Shown here: one piece after another, positions 33,399-41,904 of the stretch
How positions within the stretch are numbered: position 1 is the stretch's first letter
How the letters are laid out: each line of letters begins with the position of its first letter
Assembly: GCA_964509075.1 (NCBI GenBank)
Contig: CAZDWC010000003.1
Location: 62,001-126,000, forward strand
DNA from: UBA7239 sp964509075
GTDB taxonomy: Bacteria > Pseudomonadota > Gammaproteobacteria > Pseudomonadales > UBA7239
Direction: 5' to 3'
Length of the DNA stretch: 64,000 nt
Notes under the pieces: generated by a model
Database searches by the model: none
What the model saw: the letters and a program-made list of their open reading frames with translations, nothing else
What the model was told of the DNA's origin: nothing
Program-made: the position numbers and the translations under genes

Positions 33399-35138
33399 CT
33401 ACCGCGTTTCACCCGTACGTTTCAGTTTTTCAATCATTTCCGGGGGAAGTTCAATGCCAGGGCAATCGCGCAGCGCGGCTGCCTGTATGCCTGGGCCGTC
33501 GGCTTGTAAGAATACTGTGTGGAGTTTGTTGTTGATGTTCTCCAGCTGCGAATTATAAGCACCGGTATTCATTTGCCAGATTGTGCGCAATCTGTCGGTA
33601 GTAAACAGTTTTTCCGACTGGGTCAGCAGGCGAATTTTTTCATAATAAGCTGCTGTTTCCGCGTCGCTGATCAAATTTTTATCGTGTTGCACGCTGGTAC
33701 AGTATCCGGGTGGCAGAAGGCGCTGCATATGTCCCGGCCGCCAGTTTTTCTGCCTGGGATTTCTTGTCATGCGAGCGAGCAACGGGTCTGTGATGCCAAG
33801 CATGTCAATGACAATATCATCATTGCCCAGACAGTAGCCGCGAAAGCCAACTGTATGTGCGCTGCTGACATGCAGGCCCTGCCTTTTCTGTTCAAAACTG
33901 TCCTGGCACCAGCCGTGATCCTCAAGTAACGGCGTGTCCCGATAAAAATATTTCCAGGCGGCGGTGAACCAGTAATAGAAGTAACGCTCCTGCGTGATGC
34001 CATCAGCAGTATCCGCCATGCGGAACGGCTCTGCTCCCCATTTGAATGGCGTGAGCAGTGGGGGTTGCCACAAGGTCATGCTGGTGATTGCGGCCAGTGT
34101 TGCCAGCGAGAGTGTCGCGGTGTCGCGATTGAAAAGGCGGTGAGTCGTTGTGGTAGTTGCCGGGTAGGTCAGCAGAATGGCGCAGAGCAGGCAGTCCCAG
34201 GAAAAAAAACGTCCGCGCATGAAATCGCCGCCTATCCAGAAAACATAGCAAAGATGCAATGCAACGCCGGCAGCTATCAGGCGGGTTTTGCTGTTGCGGC
34301 CCAATAATCCGGCCAGAATGCCAGCGAGCAGCAAAAAGATACTGATGAAATCGCGTGGTACGGATGTCTTGAAATACAGTGCACCGCGCAGCAGCAGATC
34401 AGTACGGGGTACGCTGCTTGCAAGTTTGGCATAGGCCGTGTTGGGCAGTGGGAAGCCATAGTAAATCAGTGAAAAAAGACTCCACGCTGTCAGGGGTAGC
34501 AACAGTGCGCAAAGCGGTTGCAGAAGCGGTGTCTTCGTTTTTCTGGCGTCATACAGAGACTGCATGAGAAGCGGAATGACAAACAGCAGGAGGTCATGGC
34601 GCGTGACCAGCAATAATCCGCAGGCGATGCATAGTGCGTTGAGATTTTCGAGCTTGTTTGGGGTTGGCAGTAAATAAAAGCGGACAGCAAATGACAGCAG
34701 GCAGTATGCAAGCGGATTTTCCAGTCCTGAGCTGGTGAAGTCGAAGAATGCTTGGGAAAAGGCCAGCAGGATTACCAGCGCCAGCCATCGCCAGGCGGAG
34801 CCCAGCAGCTTGTGGAGATTCCACAGCAGCACGGCATTGCACGCTGCACTGAGGAGGATGCTATTTAGGTAATGATTGCGGTGGACGAAGCCCATAACTG
34901 CCAGCAAGCTGTACCACAGCGGGCTGGTGAAGACCTGCACCCGTTCATGCGGGTTCCAGCGCGGCCCGTTGCCATCCAGTAGCTGCTCCAGGCTGCGAAA
35001 AATGATGAATGCATCGTCGCTGACCCATGCATTTTTAAAAAATACAGCAGCGTAGAGCAGGGTTCCGATACTGTAGAAAATGAATGGCAGGTGTTTTTTC
35101 ACTTTGTGTGGCAGCCTGATGTGCTGTTTGCCGGACAT
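33399..35138 (-). CDS. GT-C-like polytopic membrane protein (AftB-like start)
   Basis: 579 residues, about ten hydrophobic segments in the first 350 residues and a soluble C-terminal part of about 190. The first loop has AWVSDDAFIIFRSLEQLLDG, then NPHERVQVFTSPLWYSLLAV, a pattern seen in GT-C arabinofuranosyl-type transferases, in which the first-loop Asp pair is catalytic. It likely moves sugars from a polyprenyl-phosphate donor on the outer face of the inner membrane; donor and acceptor are unknown. It stands alone, convergent with mtnC and divergent from the 35210 gene. Confidence 0.7.
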   Translation of the reverse strand: MSGKQHIRLPHKVKKHLPFIFYSIGTLLYAAVFFKNAWVSDDAFIIFRSLEQLLDGNGPRWNPHERVQVFTSPLWYSLLAVMGFVHRNHYLNSILLSAACNAVLLWNLHKLLGSAWRWLALVILLAFSQAFFDFTSSGLENPLAYCLLSFAVRFYLLPTPNKLENLNALCIACGLLLVTRHDLLLFVIPLLMQSLYDARKTKTPLLQPLCALLLPLTAWSLFSLIYYGFPLPNTAYAKLASSVPRTDLLLRGALYFKTSVPRDFISIFLLLAGILAGLLGRNSKTRLIAAGVALHLCYVFWIGGDFMRGRFFSWDCLLCAILLTYPATTTTTHRLFNRDTATLSLATLAAITSMTLWQPPLLTPFKWGAEPFRMADTADGITQERYFYYWFTAAWKYFYRDTPLLEDHGWCQDSFEQKRQGLHVSSAHTVGFRGYCLGNDDIVIDMLGITDPLLARMTRNPRQKNWRPGHMQRLLPPGYCTSVQHDKNLISDAETAAYYEKIRLLTQSEKLFTTDRLRTIWQMNTGAYNSQLENINNKLHTVFLQADGPGIQAAALRDCPGIELPPEMIEKLKRTGETR

Positions 35139-35209
35139 TGTAAGCCGCTATGGATGATATTGCAGATGTCTGCGCTAGACTGCGCTTTTGGATGGAGTGT
35201 GATTTGCCG

Positions 35210-35656
35210 ATGATTGATCTGGTTGAGCAGCTACTGCAGCAGCAAAATGAATGCACCTTGTGCTGGACGAGAGCCGACGGCAGCCCTGCTGCAACAATTG
35301 TCAGTTTCCTGTGGGCTGACCAGAGTCTTTGGATGACTGCATTGGCGGGTTGCGGGCGAGTGCGGGCGCTGGAGCGTGATGCGCGTGCGGCGATAGCCGT
35401 TACCGGCAAGGGGACGTCCCTGGGCATGAGTCGCTGTGTGTCCATGCAGGGGCGCTGTGTTGTGCGCCGCGAGCCCGAGATCCGCGACTGGTTTTTCCCG
35501 GCATTTGCCGCAGCTGTGTTGCCTGGCAGCCGAAAAGGCGCGGCGATGATGGCCGGTATGCTGAGTGGCCCGGAGAATCTGGTGCTGCAATTTGCACCGG
35601 AACGCTATATTCCGCATGACAGCCATGAAATGATGGTAATGGCTGACCAGCTATAG
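35210..35656 (+). CDS. Pyridoxamine-5'-phosphate-oxidase-like FMN-binding split-barrel protein
   Basis: 148 residues. The pattern CTLCWTRADGSPAATIVSFLWADQSLWMTALAGCGRVRALERDARAAIAVTG is that of flavin-reductase-like split barrels, where the strand 'VSFLW..QSLWM' and the helix 'RVRALERDAR' form the flavin site. Substrate unknown. The frame is open from 35150, giving 168 residues; GGAG at 35194-35197 suits the ATG at 35210 better, but the start is uncertain. It precedes the tRNA-Asn promoter. Confidence 0.68.
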   Translation: MIDLVEQLLQQQNECTLCWTRADGSPAATIVSFLWADQSLWMTALAGCGRVRALERDARAAIAVTGKGTSLGMSRCVSMQGRCVVRREPEIRDWFFPAFAAAVLPGSRKGAAMMAGMLSGPENLVLQFAPERYIPHDSHEMMVMADQL

Positions 35657-35687
35657 CGGTAATTGGTAAATTTTTGGCAGTTTGTTC

Positions 35688-35716
35688 TTGACCGCTCTAC
35701 GGTCGCTTTATAAGAT
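35688..35716 (+). promoter_or_regulatory. Promoter for tRNA-Asn
   Basis: TTGACC (35688-35693), a 17-base spacer, and TAAGAT (35711-35716), followed by the GC-rich ACGCGGCC, which resembles a stringent discriminator. The tRNA begins 22 bases downstream. It is well placed for stable RNA transcription. Confidence 0.65.
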
Positions 35717-35738
35717 ACGCGGCCTCGAAAGAGTCCGT

Positions 35739-35813
35739 TCCGACTTAGCTCAGCGGTAGAGCAGTTGACTGTTAATCAATTGGTCGGTGGTTCGATCCCA
35801 CCAGTCGGAGCCA
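35739..35813 (+). tRNA. tRNA-Asn (anticodon GTT)
   Basis: 75 bases with encoded CCA. Acceptor stem TCCGACT pairs with AGTCGGA, the D-arm is AGCTCAGCGGTAGAGC, the anticodon loop is CTGTTAA (anticodon GTT), and the T-arm is GGTTCGATCCC. All expected invariant bases are present. Confidence 0.97.
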
Positions 35814-35821
35814 TATTCCGA

Positions 35822-35869
35822 GGGCACTTGTTATCCCAGTCGGGGATTCAGGCAAGTGTCCTTTTTTTT
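35822..35869 (+). terminator. Strong terminator-like hairpin between tRNA-Asn and tRNA-Met
   Basis: GGGCACTTG (35822-35830) pairs with CAAGTGTCC (35853-35861), one G-T pair, with an inner ATCCC/GGGAT stem, followed by eight T residues (35862-35869). It ends five bases before the mature tRNA-Met, which leaves no room for a separate promoter. It may terminate most tRNA-Asn transcripts. Confidence 0.75.
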
Positions 35870-35874
35870 ACCTT

Positions 35875-35951
35875 GGCAAGGTAGCTCAGCTGGTTAGAGC
35901 ACAACACTCATAATGTTGGGGTCCCCGGTTCGATTCCGGGCCTTGCTACCA
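35875..35951 (+). tRNA. tRNA-Met (elongator, anticodon CAT)
   Basis: 77 bases with encoded CCA. Acceptor stem GGCAAGG pairs with CCTTGCT (with one G-T), the D-arm is AGCTCAGCTGGTTAGAGC, the anticodon loop is CTCATAA, and the T-arm is CCCGGTTCGATTCCGGG. The arm sequences resemble E. coli elongator tRNA-Met; a lysidine-modified Ile CAU tRNA is less likely but cannot be excluded by eye. uvrB starts 14 bases downstream. Confidence 0.95.
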
Positions 35952-35964
35952 TATTCCTTAGCTG

Positions 35965-38031
35965 ATGGCGTTTGCAATGACATCAGATTCCCTGAAAACC
36001 GCTTTCCCTCCTGCATCCAGACCATTTGTTGTTGCATCGGATTTTGCCCCGGCTGGAGACCAGCCGGCAGCCATTGATGCATTGGTTGCTGGTGTCCATA
36101 GCGGTCTCATGGCGCAGACGCTGCTCGGTGTAACGGGGTCAGGTAAAACATTCACCGTTGCCAACGTGATTGAGCGCCTGCAGCGCCCGACTATCGTGCT
36201 CGCCCCCAATCGTACGCTGGCTGCACAACTGTATGGCGAGTTTCGTGAGTTCTTTCCGCGCAACGCGGTGGAATATTTTGTTTCCTATTACGATTACTAC
36301 CAGCCGGAAGCCTATGTGCCGTCTTCCGATACCTACATTGAAAAAGATGCCTCGGTAAATGAACACATCGAGCAGATGCGTCTGTCTGCCACCAAGGCGC
36401 TGCTGGAGCGGCGCGATGTCATTGTGGTGGCCACGGTTTCATCCATCTACGGTCTCGGTGATCCTGAACAATATCTGAGCATGGTCATGCACATGACTCG
36501 CGGTGATCGTATCGACCAGCGCGAATTGTTGCGTCGCCTGGCCGAGTTGCAGTACACACGCAATGATATTGATTTTCGGCGAGCCACATATCGCTGTCGC
36601 GGTGACGTGATTGATATCTATCCGGCCGATTCCGATATGGAGGCCATACGTATCGCCTTGTTTGATGACGAGATTGAAACCATCAGCGGCTTCGATCCGC
36701 TCACAGGCGAAATTCTGCGCAAGCTGCCACGTGTGACGATCTTCCCGAAGAGTCATTATGTAACGCCGCGCGAGCAGGTGGTGTCGCAGATTGATGCCAT
36801 CAAGCAGGAATTGCGTGAACGCCTGGAACAATTGCGCAATCTGGAAAAGCTGGTGGAAGCGCAGCGTCTGGAGCAGCGCACGGTCTACGATATCGAAATG
36901 ATTACCGAGCTTGGCTATTGCAACGGTATCGAAAATTACTCGCGCTATCTTTCGGGGCGTCCGCCTGGTGAACCGCCACCGACCTTGTTTGACTACCTGC
37001 CGGACAATGCCTTGCTGGTCATTGACGAATCGCATGTCACCATTCCTCAGCTGGGTGGCATGTATCGCGGTGACCGCTCACGCAAGGAAACCCTTGTTGA
37101 ATACGGTTTTCGCTTGCCATCGGCACTGGATAATCGCCCGATGCGTTTTGATGAATGGGAGCGTGTTGCGCCGCAGGCCATTTACGTATCGGCAACGCCC
37201 GGGCCTTATGAAGAAACGCATGCCGGGCAGGTAGTGGAGCAGGTGGTGCGCCCCACCGGCTTGATTGATCCTGAGATAGAAGTGCGGCCGGCCACCACGC
37301 AGGTGGATGACCTGTTGTCGGAAATTCGTTTGCGGGTGGCGCAGCATGATCGCGTGCTGGTCACGACATTGACCAAGCGCATGTCCGAAGACCTGACCGA
37401 TTATCTGATGGATCACGGTGTGCGTGTACGCTATCTGCATTCGGATATTGATACCGTCGAGCGTGTGGAAATCATTCGGGATCTGCGCCTGGGAGAATTC
37501 GATGTCCTGGTAGGCATCAACCTGTTGCGTGAAGGTCTGGATATGCCGGAAGTGTCATTGGTCGCGATTCTGGATGCAGACAAGGAGGGCTTCCTGCGTT
37601 CGGAGCGTTCGTTGATACAGACGATTGGCCGCGCGGCGCGCAACCTGAATGGCAAGGCCATCCTCTATGCGGACCGCATCACGGGCTCCATGCAGCGTGC
37701 CATGGATGAGACTGACCGCCGTCGCACGAAACAGATCGAATTCAATCGCCAGCACGGCATTGTGCCGCGTGGTGTGAAGAAATCTGTCGTGGATATCATG
37801 GAGGGCGCCGTACCTGGCGCGCGCAGCAAGAACCGCAAGCGCGAACTGAAAGTCGCGGAGAGTCGTGGAAAATACCGTGTCAACATCGATGACATGTCTA
37901 TGGAAGAAATGACAAAAGCCATTCAGAAGCTTGAGAAACAGATGATCGCCCACGCGAAGAATCTGGAGTTTGAAGAGGCTGCTGCAGTTCGCGACGAATT
38001 GAAACGTATACGCGAAAAGGCATTTCTATGA
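35965..38031 (+). CDS. uvrB: Excinuclease ABC subunit B (UvrB)
   Basis: 688 residues. Walker A GVTGSGKTFTVANV, the beta-hairpin YYDYYQPEAYVPSSDTYIEKD-type region (about 110-130) that clamps damaged DNA, LLVIDESHVTIPQ, helicase motifs V-VI (LVGINLLREGLDMPEVSLV, IQTIGRAARN), and the C-terminal UVR motif (IQKLEKQMIAHAKNLEFEEAAAVRDEL) are all there. UvrB receives damage from UvrA and recruits UvrC. A second ATG at 35977 is also possible; neither has a strong ribosome-binding site. It directly follows tRNA-Met. Confidence 0.96.
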   Translation: MAFAMTSDSLKTAFPPASRPFVVASDFAPAGDQPAAIDALVAGVHSGLMAQTLLGVTGSGKTFTVANVIERLQRPTIVLAPNRTLAAQLYGEFREFFPRNAVEYFVSYYDYYQPEAYVPSSDTYIEKDASVNEHIEQMRLSATKALLERRDVIVVATVSSIYGLGDPEQYLSMVMHMTRGDRIDQRELLRRLAELQYTRNDIDFRRATYRCRGDVIDIYPADSDMEAIRIALFDDEIETISGFDPLTGEILRKLPRVTIFPKSHYVTPREQVVSQIDAIKQELRERLEQLRNLEKLVEAQRLEQRTVYDIEMITELGYCNGIENYSRYLSGRPPGEPPPTLFDYLPDNALLVIDESHVTIPQLGGMYRGDRSRKETLVEYGFRLPSALDNRPMRFDEWERVAPQAIYVSATPGPYEETHAGQVVEQVVRPTGLIDPEIEVRPATTQVDDLLSEIRLRVAQHDRVLVTTLTKRMSEDLTDYLMDHGVRVRYLHSDIDTVERVEIIRDLRLGEFDVLVGINLLREGLDMPEVSLVAILDADKEGFLRSERSLIQTIGRAARNLNGKAILYADRITGSMQRAMDETDRRRTKQIEFNRQHGIVPRGVKKSVVDIMEGAVPGARSKNRKRELKVAESRGKYRVNIDDMSMEEMTKAIQKLEKQMIAHAKNLEFEEAAAVRDELKRIREKAFL

Positions 38032-38056
38032 ACCATCTGTTGACAAGTGACAATGC

Positions 38057-39529
38057 ATGAACAAGCGTGCTTGGTTATCCGTGATCCTGGTGCTGGGAAG
38101 TGTAGCTGTCTGGATACAGGGCAGTGATGTGGTCGATCTGGTTGTACGTAACCAGGAAGTATTATTCGGACGTTATTCGCGAGCGCACTTTGGCAGTTTG
38201 CTATTGCTGACATTGCTCTTGTGGCTGGTTGCTGGGCCGCTGTGGGCGACGCGTCACAAGCCGGTAGGCGAAAGTCTTGCCGCGGTGCTCATGACGGTGT
38301 TGTCGACGACTTTGAGCCTGTTTGTCCTGGTTGTGGGTAGCGGTTTTTTCAACAAGCCGCGCTATGTGGAAAAAACATTGAATGAAATTGATGCCGAAAC
38401 CGGTATCGTGCTGAGTGGTGTTTCGCGCCATCGGCCGCCGAAAGAGCGTTACGAGTTGATTCAGGCGGACATGCCAGAGCAGTTGCGCAGCTATCCGGAT
38501 GCGCCGGAGGGTTATCCGGCATTTCCTGTGGTGCTGACCACGGATGCCAACGGTTTCCGCAATGCCGATCAGGGTTGTGGCGGTGTCTGCAGTCATTACG
38601 ATGTGGTCGCTGTCGGTGATTCGTTTGTTGCCGGATCACAAGTGTCCGACGAGCAGATGTGGACAGAGTTGTTACGCAAGGATATGGGGGCGTCGCTTTA
38701 CAATCTCGGCGTTTCCGGTACTGCGCCGCAAGTCTATCTCAATAATTTTGTGCAACTGGGGCGAAAATTCACGCCTAAAACGGTTTTGCTGATGTTGTAC
38801 GAAGGTAATGATTTTCGCGATGCCGAACCCCTGAAATCGGCAGCAGATGTTCAGAAAGCTGCAGCAAGTCAACCGCGTCGGCGCAGTGTGGATATCGGTA
38901 CACTGGCTCAGGCATCTCCGGTGACGAAGGGGCTTAAACGGTTATCGGCTGAAGTGTTTTCTGCTGTGGGCAGTGATAGTCCTCTACCGGAATACACCGC
39001 GCAAATGGGGTGGATGCCTGTTCGGATAAACACGTCATCCGGATCGCAGTTCTACAGTTTTGATCCCAAGCGTCTGGTGTATCTCAATAATGATCCCGCA
39101 CAGTTTTCGCAGTCTTCACAATGGCGCAATGTTCGCGCCATTCTCGAACAGTTCACGGCGCTGGCGGCGCGCGATCATTTTCGGTTGGTGTTGGTCTATG
39201 CGCCAAGTGCTCCGCACGTGGTGATGCCGCTGGTGCAGGAGCGTATTCCTGCTGATGCCCTGTTACGTTTTGTTCGCTATGCCGATGATGGCATCGGTGG
39301 TGATGCAAATGCTGTCAAACAACAGTTGTTTGCGCGCCTCGACACACAGGAAAATGCCGTGATGGACTGGTGCCGTGAGCAGCAGATTGATTTCATCAGC
39401 ACCACGGTGCCGTTGCGCGCTGCCGCAGCAGCAGGGCGTCAGGTCTATTTTACCTACGATCAGCATTGGACACCCGACGGCAATGCGGTTGTGGCTGACG
39501 TTGTATCCCGTTATCTGAAATCCCATTGA
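38057..39529 (+). CDS. Membrane-anchored SGNH-hydrolase-like protein
   Basis: 490 residues. Three hydrophobic segments lie at about 5-20, 45-65 and 75-100, and a large C-terminal SGNH domain follows with block I VAVGDSFVAGSQV, block II YNLGVSGTAPQVY, block III MLYEGNDFRD and block V TYDQHWTPDGN, so Ser, Gly, Asn and Asp-His are conserved. This resembles SGNH/AlgX-like domains that move or remove acyl groups on polysaccharides, but the substrate is unknown. It starts 25 bases after uvrB, and a sigma-54-type promoter for flgF lies just downstream. Confidence 0.75.
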   Translation: MNKRAWLSVILVLGSVAVWIQGSDVVDLVVRNQEVLFGRYSRAHFGSLLLLTLLLWLVAGPLWATRHKPVGESLAAVLMTVLSTTLSLFVLVVGSGFFNKPRYVEKTLNEIDAETGIVLSGVSRHRPPKERYELIQADMPEQLRSYPDAPEGYPAFPVVLTTDANGFRNADQGCGGVCSHYDVVAVGDSFVAGSQVSDEQMWTELLRKDMGASLYNLGVSGTAPQVYLNNFVQLGRKFTPKTVLLMLYEGNDFRDAEPLKSAADVQKAAASQPRRRSVDIGTLAQASPVTKGLKRLSAEVFSAVGSDSPLPEYTAQMGWMPVRINTSSGSQFYSFDPKRLVYLNNDPAQFSQSSQWRNVRAILEQFTALAARDHFRLVLVYAPSAPHVVMPLVQERIPADALLRFVRYADDGIGGDANAVKQQLFARLDTQENAVMDWCREQQIDFISTTVPLRAAAAAGRQVYFTYDQHWTPDGNAVVADVVSRYLKSH

Positions 39530-39542
39530 GCTCTTTCAAACG

Positions 39543-39562
39543 ATGGCACAGGGTTGTGCCAT
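39543..39562. promoter_or_regulatory. Inverted repeat upstream of the flgF promoter
   Basis: ATGGCACA (39543-39550) and TGTGCCAT (39555-39562) are perfect inverted copies around GGGT. No T-run follows, so it is unlikely to be a terminator. It lies 18 bases upstream of the sigma-54 element, a place where an activator could bind; it could also be an mRNA hairpin of the upstream gene. Confidence 0.4.
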
Positions 39563-39580
39563 ATAGACCTCCCGCCGCCT

Positions 39581-39595
39581 TGGCATTGCTCTTGC
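39581..39595 (+). promoter_or_regulatory. Sigma-54 (RpoN) promoter for flgF operon
   Basis: TGGCATTGCTCTTGC has GG and GC at the correct 10-base separation and matches TGGCAC-N5-TTGC at all but one base. The flgF ATG is 47 bases downstream. In pseudomonads this class of flagellar operon is RpoN-dependent and activated by FleQ. Confidence 0.78.
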
Positions 39596-39641
39596 TCTAA
39601 ACCCTCCAAGCCCATCAAGTGTCAAAAAACCGGAGGGGGCA

Positions 39642-40385
39642 ATGGACAAGGCTCTTTATATCGCAATGACGGGCGCTGGCCAGGCGATGCAGGCCCAGTC
39701 GGGGCACGCCAATAATCTGGCAAATGCCAATACCACGGGGTTTCGCGCCGATTACATGCAGGCGCGCGCGCAGCCGGTGTTCTACGGTGACGGTTTGCCG
39801 ACACGTGCCTATGCGCAGGCGGAAAATCCTGCCAGTGATTTCACCCAGGGTTCATTGATGGAAACCGGTGGCGAACTGGATGTCGCTATCGATGGCGAGG
39901 GATTTATCGCCGTGCTCGGAAAGGATGGCAAGGAAGCCTACACGCGGGCCGGGAGCCTGCAGATGGATGCCAATGGGATGTTGCGCACCGGCAATGGATT
40001 GCCGGTGCTCGGCAATGGCAGTCCGGTCACCATTCCACAACAGGAAAAAATAGAGATCGGTGTCGATGGCACCATCAATATCCGCCCGCTCGGCGGCAAA
40101 GCCAATGAATTGTCGTCACTGGATCGTATCAAGCTGGTAAAGCCTGATCTCAAGAACCTGGAAAAAGGTGCTGACGGCTTGTTTCGCATGAAAGACGGAA
40201 AGCCGGTAGAGGCGGATCCTTTCGTGCGCGTATCACAGGGTTATCTCGAGAGCAGCAATGTCAATGCAGTCGCCGAGATGATTGACGTGCTGCAGCTCGC
40301 GCGCAGTTACGAATTACAGGTCAAGATGATGCAGACCGTGAGCAGCAACGCCGATGCCTCGGCACGTGTGTTGCAAGTCGGCTAG
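39642..40385 (+). CDS. flgF: Flagellar basal-body rod protein FlgF
   Basis: 247 residues. The N-terminal rod motif LYIAMTGAGQAMQAQSGHANNLANANTTGFRAD and the C-terminal SQGYLESSNVNAVAEMIDVLQLARSYELQVKMMQTV are the conserved ends shared by axial flagellar proteins. FlgF is a component of the rod near the FlgG junction. CGGAGGGGG upstream of the ATG is a strong ribosome-binding site. It is first in a seven-gene operon behind a sigma-54-type promoter. Confidence 0.95.
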   Translation: MDKALYIAMTGAGQAMQAQSGHANNLANANTTGFRADYMQARAQPVFYGDGLPTRAYAQAENPASDFTQGSLMETGGELDVAIDGEGFIAVLGKDGKEAYTRAGSLQMDANGMLRTGNGLPVLGNGSPVTIPQQEKIEIGVDGTINIRPLGGKANELSSLDRIKLVKPDLKNLEKGADGLFRMKDGKPVEADPFVRVSQGYLESSNVNAVAEMIDVLQLARSYELQVKMMQTVSSNADASARVLQVG

Positions 40386-40408
40386 TGAACTGAAGCGGAG
40401 ACAAAATC

Positions 40409-41197
40409 ATGACATCAGCTTCCTTGTGGATCAGTAAAACCGGTTTGAGTGCGCAGGATCGCAACCTGGCCACGATCGCCAACAATCTGGCGAACGCGGC
40501 GACAGTGGGATTCAAGCGCGATCGTGCAGTGTTTGAAGATTTGCTGTACCAGATCAAGCGTCAGCCGGGCGCGCAATCATCAGAAAGTTCGCAACTGCCT
40601 TCCGGTATGCAAATCGGTACGGGTGTGCGCGTAGTCGGTACACAGAAACAGTTTACTGAAGGCAACCTGCAAGTGACGGAGCAGGCGCTGGACTGGGCGA
40701 TCAACGGCCGCGGATTTTTTCAGGTGCTGCTGCCGGATGGCAATATCGGTTACACGCGCAACGGACAGTTTCATCTGGATGACCAGGGCAATATTGTCGA
40801 TGTGAATGGTTTTGCACTTGATCCCGCCATCGCCATTCCTGCGGATGCAGTGCGCATTACTGTCAGCAAGGACGGCATTGTCGATGCCACGATTGCCGGT
40901 CAGCCCGGTGTGACGCAGATCGGTCAGGTGCAGCCGGTGGATTTCATCAATCCGGCAGGATTGGAAGCCATTGGTGCCAATTTATTCATAGAAACGGCAG
41001 CCAGCGGTTCGCCGCAGACCGGCACGCCCGGGCAGGGTGGTCTAGGACAAATCGAACAGGGATCGCTGGAAGCATCGAATGTCGATGTGGTGGAAGAAAT
41101 GGTCAACATGATCACCACGCAGCGCGTGTACGAAATGAATTCCAAAGTGTTGTCGACAGCCGACCAGATGCTGCAAGTTCTCTCCCAGGCGGTATAA
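40409..41197 (+). CDS. flgG: Flagellar distal rod protein FlgG
   Basis: 262 residues, typical length. SLWISKTGLSAQDRNLATIANNLANAATVGFKRDRAVFEDLLYQ begins it, and IEQGSLEASNVDVVEEMVNMITTQRVYEMNSKVLSTADQML ends it; the DWAINGRGFFQVLLPDG core is also standard. It builds the distal rod through the P and L rings. It follows flgF after 23 bases and precedes flgH by 5. Confidence 0.96.
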   Translation: MTSASLWISKTGLSAQDRNLATIANNLANAATVGFKRDRAVFEDLLYQIKRQPGAQSSESSQLPSGMQIGTGVRVVGTQKQFTEGNLQVTEQALDWAINGRGFFQVLLPDGNIGYTRNGQFHLDDQGNIVDVNGFALDPAIAIPADAVRITVSKDGIVDATIAGQPGVTQIGQVQPVDFINPAGLEAIGANLFIETAASGSPQTGTPGQGGLGQIEQGSLEASNVDVVEEMVNMITTQRVYEMNSKVLSTADQMLQVLSQAV

Positions 41198-41202
41198 AAG
41201 TC

Positions 41203-41904
41203 ATGCATGATTTTTTGCAGATAACCAGGCGTATAAGCGGATACCTTGCAGGTATTGTGCTGGCGTGTCTGCAAGCGTGTGTGGTGCATGAGCCTCCGAT
41301 TGCAGGCGACCCGCGTTATTCGCCAGTCGATTTGCCGTCCCGCACGGCTCCGCCGGCAACGCGCGGTTCGCTTTATCACGAAGGCTTCCAGATGCAATTG
41401 TTTAACGACCAGTTGGCGCATCAGGTAGGTGATGTCATTACTGTTGTCTTGCAGGAGTCTACCGTCTCGAAAAAATCCTCGAAGTCCAGTATCAAGAAAG
41501 AGAGCAGCAACGACATGCCAGCGCCAACCCTGTTTGGTGACAGCCTGGAATTGATGGGCAAGGAACTGTCGGCTTCCATTGACCAGAAACGGGATTTTGA
41601 CGGAGAAGCCAAGGCAGACCAGAGCAACAGTCTCAGCGGCAATATCACAGTCACCGTTGCCGATGTGCTGCCTAACGGCAATTTACTTGTGCGCGGTGAA
41701 AAATGGATGGAGTTGAATAACGGTGATGAATTCATTCGCATCAGCGGGCTGGTGCGCCCGCAGGATATTGAGCCCGATAACACGGTGATATCGACAAGAC
41801 TGGCCAATGCACGCATCACCTACAGTGGCAAAGGGCAGTTTGCCGATGCCAATCATATGGGTTGGTTCAGCCGTTTCTTCAACAGTCAGTACTGGCCTTT
41901 CTGA
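41203..41904 (+). CDS. flgH: Flagellar L-ring lipoprotein FlgH
   Basis: 233 residues. The signal peptide ends in a lipobox-like LQA-C (Cys26). The mature part carries GSLYHEGFQMQLFNDQLAHQVGDVITVVLQE, and NLLVRGEKWMELNNGDEFIRISGLVRPQDI near the end, both signatures of FlgH. It forms the bushing in the outer membrane and depends on LolCDE for sorting. The stop overlaps the flgI ATG (TGATG). Confidence 0.95.
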   Translation: MHDFLQITRRISGYLAGIVLACLQACVVHEPPIAGDPRYSPVDLPSRTAPPATRGSLYHEGFQMQLFNDQLAHQVGDVITVVLQESTVSKKSSKSSIKKESSNDMPAPTLFGDSLELMGKELSASIDQKRDFDGEAKADQSNSLSGNITVTVADVLPNGNLLVRGEKWMELNNGDEFIRISGLVRPQDIEPDNTVISTRLANARITYSGKGQFADANHMGWFSRFFNSQYWPF

